DNA of 64,000 nucleotides from CAWKCE01 sp032127035 (GTDB taxonomy: Bacteria; Actinomycetota; Actinomycetes; JAHEKZ01), in NCBI GenBank assembly GCA_963848085.1, contig CAWKCE010000005.1, forward strand, positions 62,001-126,000. Reading direction: 5' to 3'. The translations under genes were made by a program, and so were the position numbers. Of this stretch, positions 29,444 to 36,802 are shown piece by piece. The notes beneath the pieces were generated by a model that did no database searches, had not been told where the DNA came from, and saw only the letters and a program-made list of their open reading frames with translations. Position 1 is the stretch's first letter. Every line of letters starts with the position of its first letter.

Positions 29444-29543
29444 ACGAATGTGCGGAATTCAATGCCTTCGGCGCGAATTCCGCACATGAGGCCCCGGCTG
29501 TGTGCGGAATTGCGGGCGCGCGCCCGCAATTCCGCACATTCGT
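29444..29543. repeat. 100-bp nested palindromic element, copy 1
   Basis: Four copies of a TGTGCGGAATT core in alternating orientation. The outer arms ACGAATGTGCGGAATT (29444-29459) and AATTCCGCACATTCGT (29528-29543) are exact inverted repeats. The inner right hairpin is a perfect 38-bp palindrome (29501-29538; left half TGTGCGGAATTGCGGGCGC). The left hairpin pairs ATGTGCGGAATTC with GAATTCCGCACAT (29475-29487). It aligns gap-free with copy 2 at 53343-53442 at about 72 of 100 columns (hand count), both in the same orientation. It lies between the copC remnant and sucC. It could be a MITE/REP-like mobile palindrome or a structured RNA. Confidence 0.85.
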
Positions 29544-29949
29544 TCAACTTGCGGAGTGGCGACGCCGCCGGACTCCCGGCGCCCCCGCGAGGCCAGCCCC
29601 GGCGGCGGCCAGGGCGGCCAGCAGCCACCACGTCGCCGCCGTCGAACGCCGCTGAGTAGGACACGACGTGCTTGCCTGACGTCGTGAGGCCGCGCAGTGG
29701 CACCGACACCACGGTGACGGTGACCTCCGGGGGCCCGGCAGCCGCGTCCTTTCCGGTCGGTCCGGTCACCATGACCGTGGTCCCAGCCGACTCCGGACCT
29801 TGGCTGAACCGAAGCTTCACCTCGTGGGGCGCCTGGGTGAGCGTCGCGCGGAGCCGGCGCCAGTCGGCCCCGAGGATCCGGGCGTTCGCCCAGACATGCC
29901 GGCGACGGGAGAAAAGCGGCCGCGGCCCGTCCGGAAGATGACCGTTTCG
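29544..29949 (-). pseudogene. CopC-domain protein remnant
   Basis: Translation of the minus strand gives TLTQAPHEVKLRFSQGPES, then TTVMVTGPTGKDAAAGPPEV and a GKHVVSYSAAFDGGD segment, which matches the copper-resistance CopC domain (periplasmic beta-sandwich). After FDGGD the frame must shift by one (about 29630-29650) to read WWLLAALAAAGAGLAGAPG plus an RRRRH end and a stop at 29544, exactly the C-terminal membrane anchor expected of actinobacterial CopC proteins. The N-terminal part is also scrambled (signal-like AAAAFLPSPA occurs in another frame), and no start codon with a signal peptide exists in one frame. I read it as a decayed gene. Its stop abuts the palindromic element. Confidence 0.55.
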
Positions 29950-30000
29950 TCATGACTTGTCCGCAGAGAGCGGAGCAACCGTGGCATTCTGGCCCCACTG

Positions 30001-30014
30001 ACTGGCCGTTCAGT
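30001..30014. promoter_or_regulatory. Inverted repeat upstream of the TMADH-like gene (site C)
   Basis: ACTGGCCGTTCAGT has ACTG/CAGT arms around a CG centre (10 of 14 symmetric), 21 nt before the start codon. The arms resemble those of sites A and B but the spacing is wider, so a different regulator or a weaker site is likely. Confidence 0.35.
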
Positions 30015-30034
30015 ACGTCAGAGGAGGCACCGCT

Positions 30035-32107
30035 GTGGACCCCCGTCACGCCCCACTGTTCGAACCACTGCGGATTGGGCCCAAGACGCTGCCCAACCGG
30101 TTCTACCAGGTGCCCCACGCTTCGGGCTTCGGCGTGGAACGCCCCCGGACGCACGCGGCATTTCGCGGCATCAAGGCCGAAGGTGGCTGGGGCGGCGTCT
30201 GTGTCGACTACACCGCGGTCTCGGTGGAGTCCGAAGAGTCGCCGGCGGTCGCCGCACTGTTCTGGGACGACGACGACGCACGTGCGCTGGCCTTGACCGC
30301 CGACGCGGTCCACGCCCACGGCGCCCTCGCCGGAATTGAGCTTTTCCACGGCGGAGCGCTCAGCCCGAACGGCCAGTCACGCGCCACTCGGGTCGCACCG
30401 AGCCAGGCTGCGTCCGAGGTTCAGTGGGGCGGTCTCGCCAAAGAGATGACGCACGCTGACATCACCCGAATCCAGCGAGAGTGGGCCGACGCCGCCAAGC
30501 GGGCACGCGACGTCGGTTTCGACATCGTGTACGTCTACGGCGCGCACGGCTACCTGCTCAGCCAGTTCTTCTCGACGCACACCAACCATCGCACGGACGG
30601 CTACGGCGGCAGCCTGGCCAACCGCGGACGCTTCTGGATGGAGACACTCCAGGCAGTGCGCGACGCCGTCGGCGACGACTGCGCGATTGCGACCCGCATC
30701 CCCGTGAGCGGCCGGGACGGACTGCCCGGGATCGAGACCGACGACATGCTCCAGCTGATTGCGTCAGCCAGCGATCTGGTGGACCTGTTCGACGTCAACG
30801 TCGGAATCTGGCCCGAGGACTCCGGGACCTCCCGCTACTTCCCCGAGGGCCACGAGCGGCCCTGGACCGACCACGTTCGCGAGGCCACGGACAAGCCGGT
30901 CGTCGGCGTGGGCCGGTACACCTCCGCCGACCTCATGGCGGAGATCGTCCGCAGCCGCGCCCTCGACGTCATCGGCGCCGCCAGACCAGCAATCGCCGAC
31001 CCCTTCCTGCCGCAGAAGATCCGCGACGGCCGACTGGACGAGATCCGCGAGTGCACCGGGTCCAACGTGTGCATCGCCCGCGAAGAGACGTTCAACCACG
31101 TGGGCTGCATCCAGAACGCGACGGCCGGAGAGGAGTACCGCAGGGGCTGGCATCCCGAGCTGTTCACGCGCGCCGCGAATGCCGACCGGGCGGCGCTCGT
31201 CGTGGGTGCCGGACCGGCCGGCATGGAGTGCGCCATGGTGCTCGGCAAGCGTGGTTTCGAGGCGGTCCATCTGGTCGAGGCCGACCCGGAGATCGGGGGT
31301 CGGATGCGATGGATCCGACGCCTACCGACCTTGGGCGACTGGGGCCGCCTCACCGACTACCGATCGATCCAGCTGCAGAAGCTGGGCAACGTCGAGGTCA
31401 TCACCGGGCGACGCCTGACCGCCGCCGACGTGGTTGATTACGGCGCCCAGATCGTCGTCGTCGCGTCCGGTTCGCAGTGGCGCGGCGACGGTCGGCAGCC
31501 CGAGCACAGCCGTCCCGTCGACGGCGCCGACAGCGCACTCCCCCACATCCTGACGCCGGAGCAGGTCATGGTGGAACACCAGCGCCCGACCGGCTCGCGG
31601 GTCGTCGTGTACGACACCGATGGCTACTTTGTCGGTCCGGGGCTGGCCGAGCTCCTCGCCGGTGAGGGGCACCAGGTCCACCTGGTCACCACGTACCCCG
31701 CCGTTTCGCCGGTCTCCGATGCCACCCTCGAGGGCGACCTGCTGCGTCGCCACCTGCACCGGTGCGGAGTCCACGCCCACCGCGCGACGACGATCACCTC
31801 GGTCAGCGATGCCGGTGTCTCGGGCACCGACGAGTTCGGGCAGCCGTGGTCCCTGGCGTGCGACTCGGTGGTGCTGGTCACCCAGCAGGCCAGCGACGAC
31901 GCGCTCTACCGCGAGCTGGTCGCCGACCAGGGCCGGCTGCGTGCCGCCGGCATCGAGGCGGTGCACCTGATCGGCGACGCCGTGTCACCCCGTCCGATCA
32001 GCGAGGCGGTGTTCGACGGCCACCGGCTGGCCCGTGAGATCGACAGCCCCGACCCGAGCCTCCCGCTCCCCTACCTGCGGGAGCGCCCGGCGTCCCACCC
32101 TGGTTGA
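30035..32107 (+). CDS. Trimethylamine/histamine dehydrogenase-family FMN/Fe-S/FAD oxidoreductase
   Basis: 690-residue flavoprotein with an Old-Yellow-Enzyme TIM barrel (residues about 1-335), an Fe-S segment, and a C-terminal dinucleotide-binding part (ALVVGAGPAGMECAMVLGK; HLIGDAVSPRPIS). It matches trimethylamine dehydrogenase closely by eye: PLFEPLRIGPKTLPNRFYQV, YVYGAHGYL and NATAGEEYRRGWHPE. Two differences stand out. The position of the flavin-linking Cys30 of TMADH is Ala29 here, so FMN should be non-covalent. The 4Fe-4S set reads C340-x-x-S343-x-x-C346 then C358, so one of four Cys is Ser. GTG 30035 follows GAGGAGG at 7 nt. Substrate is unknown; a secondary or tertiary amine, or an enoate, is possible. 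Confidence 0.85.
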   Translation: MDPRHAPLFEPLRIGPKTLPNRFYQVPHASGFGVERPRTHAAFRGIKAEGGWGGVCVDYTAVSVESEESPAVAALFWDDDDARALALTADAVHAHGALAGIELFHGGALSPNGQSRATRVAPSQAASEVQWGGLAKEMTHADITRIQREWADAAKRARDVGFDIVYVYGAHGYLLSQFFSTHTNHRTDGYGGSLANRGRFWMETLQAVRDAVGDDCAIATRIPVSGRDGLPGIETDDMLQLIASASDLVDLFDVNVGIWPEDSGTSRYFPEGHERPWTDHVREATDKPVVGVGRYTSADLMAEIVRSRALDVIGAARPAIADPFLPQKIRDGRLDEIRECTGSNVCIAREETFNHVGCIQNATAGEEYRRGWHPELFTRAANADRAALVVGAGPAGMECAMVLGKRGFEAVHLVEADPEIGGRMRWIRRLPTLGDWGRLTDYRSIQLQKLGNVEVITGRRLTAADVVDYGAQIVVVASGSQWRGDGRQPEHSRPVDGADSALPHILTPEQVMVEHQRPTGSRVVVYDTDGYFVGPGLAELLAGEGHQVHLVTTYPAVSPVSDATLEGDLLRRHLHRCGVHAHRATTITSVSDAGVSGTDEFGQPWSLACDSVVLVTQQASDDALYRELVADQGRLRAAGIEAVHLIGDAVSPRPISEAVFDGHRLAREIDSPDPSLPLPYLRERPASHPG

Positions 32108-32167
32108 ACACCGGCGCGATACGCCCGCGGACCCGGCCGAGGTGTCATCGGGGCGAGGGTCGACGCG

Positions 32168-32578
32168 TCAGGCGGGGGCTCCCACGTGCCCACTGACCCA
32201 CTCCACGATGTCGTGGATGGATGCCCCGGGGGTGAACACCTTGGCCACCCCGGCGGACTCGAGCTCAGCGACGTCGTCTCCCGGCACGATGCCTCCGCCG
32301 AACACCACGATGTCGGTCGCGTCGCGCTCCGCCAGGAGCTCGACGACCCGAGGGAACAGCGTCATGTGCGCGCCGGACAGGATCGACAGCCCGATCGCGT
32401 CGGCGTCCTCCTGGATGGCCGTCTCCACAATCTGCTCGGGCGTCTGGTGGAGTCCGGTGTAGACGACCTCGACGCCGGCGTCCCGCAGCGCGCGTGCCAC
32501 AACCTTGGCCCCGCGGTCGTGCCCGTCAAGGCCGGGCTTGGCGATGACGACACGTACAGGAGGGGTGCGTCCGGTCAC
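32168..32578 (-). CDS. Cobalamin-binding small subunit of an acyl-CoA mutase
   Basis: 136-residue B12-binding domain protein. The axial-ligand motif D18-x-H20-x-x-G23 (GLDGHDRGA) is followed by SILSGAHM and VVFGGGIVPGDD, which line the corrin and nucleotide tail. Its size equals the stand-alone small subunits of methylmalonyl/isobutyryl-CoA mutases. GTG 32578 is taken because TACCCT lies 6 nt upstream (leaderless pattern); ATG 32602 is the alternative. No large subunit adjoins it; the large subunit at 1-1257 has no B12 domain in view, so they are probable partners. Confidence 0.88.
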   Translation of the reverse strand: MTGRTPPVRVVIAKPGLDGHDRGAKVVARALRDAGVEVVYTGLHQTPEQIVETAIQEDADAIGLSILSGAHMTLFPRVVELLAERDATDIVVFGGGIVPGDDVAELESAGVAKVFTPGASIHDIVEWVSGHVGAPA

Positions 32579-32584
32579 GTCCGC

Positions 32585-32590
32585 AGGGTA
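32585..32590 (-). promoter_or_regulatory. Candidate -10 for the leaderless B12-subunit gene
   Basis: TACCCT on the minus strand, 6 nt upstream of GTG 32578; no ribosome-binding site between. Confidence 0.4.
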
Positions 32591-32669
32591 ACGGAAGCGC
32601 ATCGGACAGCGTTTCCGGGACAGCGGGCCAGGCCGGACGGATAGCGTCCCACGTCACGGGAGGTGAGCA

Positions 32670-33590
32670 GTGGCCCTGCCCTGGGGAGACGCGCGCGGCC
32701 ACGCCCTGATGGGCGCGCGGGCGCTGCTGTCCCCGTCCGGCCTGCGTGGCGCCGGGCTGGAGGTCGCGTGGAGCCTCACCCACCTGGCCCTGTACCCGCT
32801 CGGGCTGATCGAGGAGAAGGCCCGCGAGGAAGTCGGCCGCTTCACCCTCACGGACCTGCCACCGGCGCAGCGCGGGCTGGTTGTGGGTGACGTCGAGGCA
32901 GCCGGGACACCGATCCTCCTGGTCCACGGCATGGTGGACAACCGCTCGATCTTTGCGCTGCTGCGACGTCAGCTCCGCCGTCGCGGGTTCGGCCGGGTGC
33001 TCGCCCTCAACTACAGCCCGCTGTCCGACGACGTCCGCTCGGTCGCCCGGCGGCTCGCCGAGCTGGTCGAGAGCGTGTGCGCCGACACCGGCTACGAACG
33101 CGTGCACGTCATCGGCCACTCCATGGGCGGCATCGTGGCCCGCTACTACGTTCAACGACTGGGCGGAGACGCCCGAGTCCACACCCTGGTCACGCTGGGC
33201 GCGCCCCACCGGGGCACGCGGGTCGCGTCGCTGCTGCCCCACCCGTTGGTCCGCCAGATGCGCCCCGACAGTGACGTGGTGACCGAGCTGGCCCAGCCCG
33301 CGCCTGACTGCCAGACCCGGGTCATCGCCATCTGGAGTGACCTCGACCAGCTCATGGTTCCCAAGGACGCCGCCGCCCTCGACCACCCGGACCTGCACGT
33401 ACGCAACGTGCTCGTGCGGGGCGTCGGACACATGTCCCTGCCGGTGGACGGCCGGGTGGTTCACGAGATCGGCACCGCCTTGGCGCACCTGGGCGCGGAC
33501 GGCTCGACTCTCACCGCGGGAGTGACAACCCTCACGGCAAGTCGGGGAACTGCTACACAGGGTAAGCAACGGCGCGCTCACACTGGGTGA
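32670..33590 (+). CDS. Alpha/beta hydrolase, lipase-like
   Basis: 306-residue serine hydrolase. Oxyanion-region LLVHGMVDN, nucleophile elbow VIGHSMGGIV, a likely acid in WSDLDQLM and catalytic His in GVGHMSLP are in the right order; HTLVTLGAPHRGT is typical of the lipase/PGAP1-like group. The natural ester or amide is unknown. No signal peptide is obvious, although residues 20-50 are fairly hydrophobic. GTG 32670 has GGAGG 6 nt upstream. Divergent from the B12-subunit gene. Confidence 0.85.
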   Translation: MALPWGDARGHALMGARALLSPSGLRGAGLEVAWSLTHLALYPLGLIEEKAREEVGRFTLTDLPPAQRGLVVGDVEAAGTPILLVHGMVDNRSIFALLRRQLRRRGFGRVLALNYSPLSDDVRSVARRLAELVESVCADTGYERVHVIGHSMGGIVARYYVQRLGGDARVHTLVTLGAPHRGTRVASLLPHPLVRQMRPDSDVVTELAQPAPDCQTRVIAIWSDLDQLMVPKDAAALDHPDLHVRNVLVRGVGHMSLPVDGRVVHEIGTALAHLGADGSTLTAGVTTLTASRGTATQGKQRRAHTG

Positions 33591-33673
33591 CCTGACTGCG
33601 GCGAACCGGTGGTTTCGGGTGCCGGCGTCCCACGTGACCGCCTCGGTGGTCACGCTCAGTAGTTCCGTCGCGC

Positions 33674-33703
33674 TTGTGCTGCCGGCCCGCGCCTTGCTAC
33701 GTT
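33674..33703 (+). promoter_or_regulatory. Candidate promoter of the M23 peptidase gene
   Basis: TTGTGC (33674-33679) and TACGTT (33698-33703) with an 18-bp spacer, about 57 nt before the start codon; consistent with a housekeeping sigma promoter. Confidence 0.4.
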
Positions 33704-33760
33704 CCCCGGCGTTTGTGACTGTTCGAGCCAGCCCCGGCCGGCGCCCGCCAACGAGAGTCG

Positions 33761-34432
33761 ATGTCCGTGCCGATCCACCACCGCTTCGCCACCCTCACGG
33801 TCGTCCTCGCGACGGCCGCGCTGCTGGTCGGCTTCGTGGTGGCCGCTCCCGGACAGCCAGCGCTGGCCCAGACACGCGCCGACCGGGAGCCGACGTCGCT
33901 CGACGGCGAAGCGCTCACCTTGGCAACGATCCAGTCCATCCTCGACAAGCAGGAGCGGATCGAGCGCCGCGAGGCGCGCGAGCGGGCGGCGCGCGAGGCA
34001 GCGCGAAAGGCGCGCGCCCGCGAGCAGTACCGCAGCCGGTGGGTGATGCCGATCCGCTCGTTCACCTGGTCAGCCGGTTTCGGGGAGTCCGGCGCCATGT
34101 GGAGCAGCGGCTACCACACCGGCCAGGACTGGACGAGCAGCTACGGAACACCGGTCTACGCCGCTGCCCGCGGCTGGATCACCTCGGCCGAGTGGTCCGA
34201 CGCGTACGGCAACAAGCTGGTGATCACCCACGACGACGGGACCCAGAGCTGGTACGCCCACCTGAGCGGGTTCCAGCGCACCGGCGGTCACGTCGCGGCC
34301 GGCCAGCTCGTTGCCTACGTCGGGTGCACCGGGAACTGCTACGGCAACCACCTGCACTTCGAGGTGCACCCCGGCGGCGGTGACGCAGTGGATCCGGTGG
34401 CGTGGTTGCGCCGGCACCGGGTCGCCATCTGA
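33761..34432 (+). CDS. Secreted M23 (LytM) family peptidase
   Basis: 223-residue exported zinc endopeptidase that would cleave peptidoglycan cross-bridges. Signal peptide of about 36 residues (TVVLATAALLVGFVVA core, cleavage near ALAQ), a short Glu/Arg/Ala-rich coiled-coil-like segment (residues about 60-85), then the LytM domain with HTGQD (HxxxD), WYAHLSG and HLHF (HxH) zinc and catalytic residues. All four metal/catalytic positions are present, so it should be active. Convergent with pcrA. Confidence 0.92.
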   Translation: MSVPIHHRFATLTVVLATAALLVGFVVAAPGQPALAQTRADREPTSLDGEALTLATIQSILDKQERIERREARERAAREAARKARAREQYRSRWVMPIRSFTWSAGFGESGAMWSSGYHTGQDWTSSYGTPVYAAARGWITSAEWSDAYGNKLVITHDDGTQSWYAHLSGFQRTGGHVAAGQLVAYVGCTGNCYGNHLHFEVHPGGGDAVDPVAWLRRHRVAI

Positions 34433-34470
34433 CGGCGGCGGCACCGCCTCACAGATCAGCCCTCGCCGGA

Positions 34471-36759
34471 TCAGAGCTTCTCGACCGGGGCATAGCGCAG
34501 GAGCAGCCGCTTCACGCCGCTGTCACCGAAGTCGATCGTCGCCTCCGCCTTGTCGGCGGCGCCCGCCGTGGCCACGACGGTGCCGAGCCCGAAGGCATCG
34601 TGAGTGACCCGGTCACCCGCCACCAGCGCCACGACCGGCCGGTTGCCAGGGGATCGCGTGGTCGGCCGGGCGGCAACCGACGCCATGGCCGGCGTGGGCG
34701 CGGTCGGACCGGAGTCCTCGCGCTGCCAGTCGACCAGCTCGGGCGGTATCTCCTCGAGGAACCGCGACGCGGGGTTCCACTGCGGGGCACCCCACGCCGA
34801 CCGCATCATGGCGCGCGACAGGTAGAGCCGCTGTCGGGCCCGGGTGATGCCGACGTAGGCAAGCCGGCGCTCCTCCTCCAGCTCCTTGGTGTTGCCCAGC
34901 GAGCGCATGTGAGGGAAGACGCCGTCCTCCAGGCCGGTGAGGAAGACGACCGGGAACTCCAGACCCTTGGCCGTGTGCAGAGTCATCAGCGTCACCACAC
35001 CGCCGTCGTCTGCGGCGTCCGGGATCTGGTCGGAGTCGGCAACGAGCGACACCTGCTCGAGGAACTCCGCCAGGGTCCCCTCTGGGTTCGCGTCCTCGAA
35101 CTCGCGCGCCACCGCCTCGAGCTCAGCGAGGTTCTCCACCCGTGTCTCGTCCTGCGGGTCGCGCGACGCGCGCAGCTCGGCGAGGTACCCCGTCTGCTCG
35201 AGCACGGCTTCAAGAAGCGTCGCCGGCCCGGTGCCGGCTTCCACGAGCGTCCGCAGGTTGTCGACCAGGCGCACGAAGCTGGCGATGGCGTTCGACGACC
35301 GCGGCGCCAACGCCCCAATGCGGTCGGACTGCCGGAGCGCCTGAACGAACGTGAGGCGCTGACGCTCGGCGTGGTCCTCGACGGCAAGCTCGGCCTTGTC
35401 GCCGATCCCGCGGCGGGGCGTGTTGAGGATGCGGCGCAGGGACACCAGATCGTCGGGGTTGGCCAGAACCCGCAGGTACGCCAAGGCGTCTCGCACCTCC
35501 CGACGCTCGTAGAAGCGCACCCCACCGACAACCTTGTACGGCATCCCCACCCGGATGAACACCTCCTCGAACACGCGTGACTGGGCATTGGTCCGGTAGA
35601 AGACGGCAACGTCCTTGGCCTGCGCATGGCCGGAGTCGGACAGCTCGTCGACGGTCTGCGCGACGAACGACGCCTCGTCGTGCTCGTTGTCCGCGACGTA
35701 GCCCACCACGGGCCAGCCGGTGCCAAGGTCGGTCCACAGGTTCTTCGGCTTGCGGTCGAGGTTGCGGCTGATGACCGCGTTTGCTGCCGACAGGATGGTC
35801 TGTGTGGACCGGTAGTTCTGTTCGAGCAGGATGGTCCGCGCGTCCGGATAGTCCGCCTCGAACTGCATGATGTTGCGGATCGTGGCGCCGCGGAAGGCAT
35901 AGATGCTCTGGTCCGCGTCACCGACAACGGCCAGCTCGGCCGGCGGGACATCGCCGCCGGCCGGCCCCACCAGCTCCTGCACCAGGACGTACTGCGCATG
36001 GTTGGTGTCCTGGTACTCGTCGACGAGCACGTGACGGAAGCGGCGACGGTAGTGCTCCGCTGCGTCCGGGAAGGCCTGCAGCAGGTTGACCGTGGTCATG
36101 ATCAGGTCGTCGAAGTCGAAGGCGCTCGCCTCGCGTAGGCGGCGTTGGTACAGCTGGTACGCCTCGGCGAGCGTCTGCTCGGTGGGGTTGGCGGCCTGCC
36201 CGCGGAAGGTCTCCCAGTCGACCAACTCGTTCTTGAGGTTGCTGACCTGCGCACTGAACGACCGGGGTGGGTAGCGCTTGGGGTCCAGGTCCAGGTCGCG
36301 GCAGACCATGGTCATCAACCGGAGCGAGTCGGCCTGGTCGTAGATCGAGAACGACGACGACATCCCGAGGCGCTTCACCTCACGACGCAAGATGCGCACG
36401 CAGGCCGAGTGGAAGGTGGACACCCACATCGCCCGGGCACGTGGGCCAACCAGTTCGGCAACGCGCTCTTTCATCTCCCCGGCGGCCTTGTTCGTGAACG
36501 TGATGGCCAACACCTGGCCCGGGCTGACCGAGCGCGCCGCCAGCAGGTAGGCGATGCGGTGGGTCAGCACACGGGTCTTGCCGGAGCCGGCCCCAGCGAC
36601 GATGAGCAGCGGCGACCCCTCGTGACGAACGGCCGCCCGCTGCTGGTCGTTGAGTCCGGACAGCAGGGCCTCGACGTCGACCTTCGTCCGGCCACGCCGA
36701 TCCTCAGCCCCGGCGACCGCCTCGTCGGCGGTTGGCAGGTCGTCGAACAGGGAGGTCAC
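34471..36759 (-). CDS. pcrA: ATP-dependent 3'-5' DNA helicase, UvrD/PcrA family
   Basis: 762-residue superfamily 1A helicase acting in nucleotide excision repair, replication restart and displacement of RecA. Q-motif LNDQQRAAVRHEGSPLL, Walker A VAGAGSGKT, motif II VDEYQDTN, motif III GDADQSIYAFRGA, QNYRST, and VTLMTLHTAKGLEFPVVFL are in order; the basic C-terminal tail with FGLGTVVAT is typical of PcrA. Start GTG 36759 follows TAGACT at 6 nt, a leaderless pattern. Confidence 0.96.
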   Translation of the reverse strand: MTSLFDDLPTADEAVAGAEDRRGRTKVDVEALLSGLNDQQRAAVRHEGSPLLIVAGAGSGKTRVLTHRIAYLLAARSVSPGQVLAITFTNKAAGEMKERVAELVGPRARAMWVSTFHSACVRILRREVKRLGMSSSFSIYDQADSLRLMTMVCRDLDLDPKRYPPRSFSAQVSNLKNELVDWETFRGQAANPTEQTLAEAYQLYQRRLREASAFDFDDLIMTTVNLLQAFPDAAEHYRRRFRHVLVDEYQDTNHAQYVLVQELVGPAGGDVPPAELAVVGDADQSIYAFRGATIRNIMQFEADYPDARTILLEQNYRSTQTILSAANAVISRNLDRKPKNLWTDLGTGWPVVGYVADNEHDEASFVAQTVDELSDSGHAQAKDVAVFYRTNAQSRVFEEVFIRVGMPYKVVGGVRFYERREVRDALAYLRVLANPDDLVSLRRILNTPRRGIGDKAELAVEDHAERQRLTFVQALRQSDRIGALAPRSSNAIASFVRLVDNLRTLVEAGTGPATLLEAVLEQTGYLAELRASRDPQDETRVENLAELEAVAREFEDANPEGTLAEFLEQVSLVADSDQIPDAADDGGVVTLMTLHTAKGLEFPVVFLTGLEDGVFPHMRSLGNTKELEEERRLAYVGITRARQRLYLSRAMMRSAWGAPQWNPASRFLEEIPPELVDWQREDSGPTAPTPAMASVAARPTTRSPGNRPVVALVAGDRVTHDAFGLGTVVATAGAADKAEATIDFGDSGVKRLLLRYAPVEKL

Positions 36760-36765
36760 ACGCTG

Positions 36766-36771
36766 AGTCTA
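36766..36771 (-). promoter_or_regulatory. Candidate -10 for leaderless pcrA
   Basis: TAGACT on the minus strand, 6 nt before the GTG start; no Shine-Dalgarno. Confidence 0.42.
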
Positions 36772-36802
36772 GAAGTGCGCTCCGACGAGGTGATCAGCCG
36801 AA

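Noticed and set aside
29444..29543. Element copy 1 as a CRISPR fragment or IS terminal repeat
   Set aside because: No spacer periodicity, transposase gene or target duplication seen; the nested hairpins fit a small palindromic repeat better.
29459..30349. 296-codon minus-strand frame over the TMADH-like 5' end and the CopC remnant
   Set aside because: It crosses a strong gene start and the palindromic element; only a short signal-like piece (AAAAFLPSPA) may belong to the decayed CopC gene.
33591..33760. Possible c-di-AMP (ydaO) riboswitch before the M23 peptidase
   Set aside because: Such riboswitches precede cell-wall hydrolase genes in actinobacteria, but I could not find the conserved core; only a plausible promoter is seen.
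36790..36800. GTGATCAGCCG as another copy of the TGATCA operator
   Set aside because: Only the central TGATCA is shared; flanks are not symmetric. Similar matches within coding regions (for example about 52262) were dismissed too.
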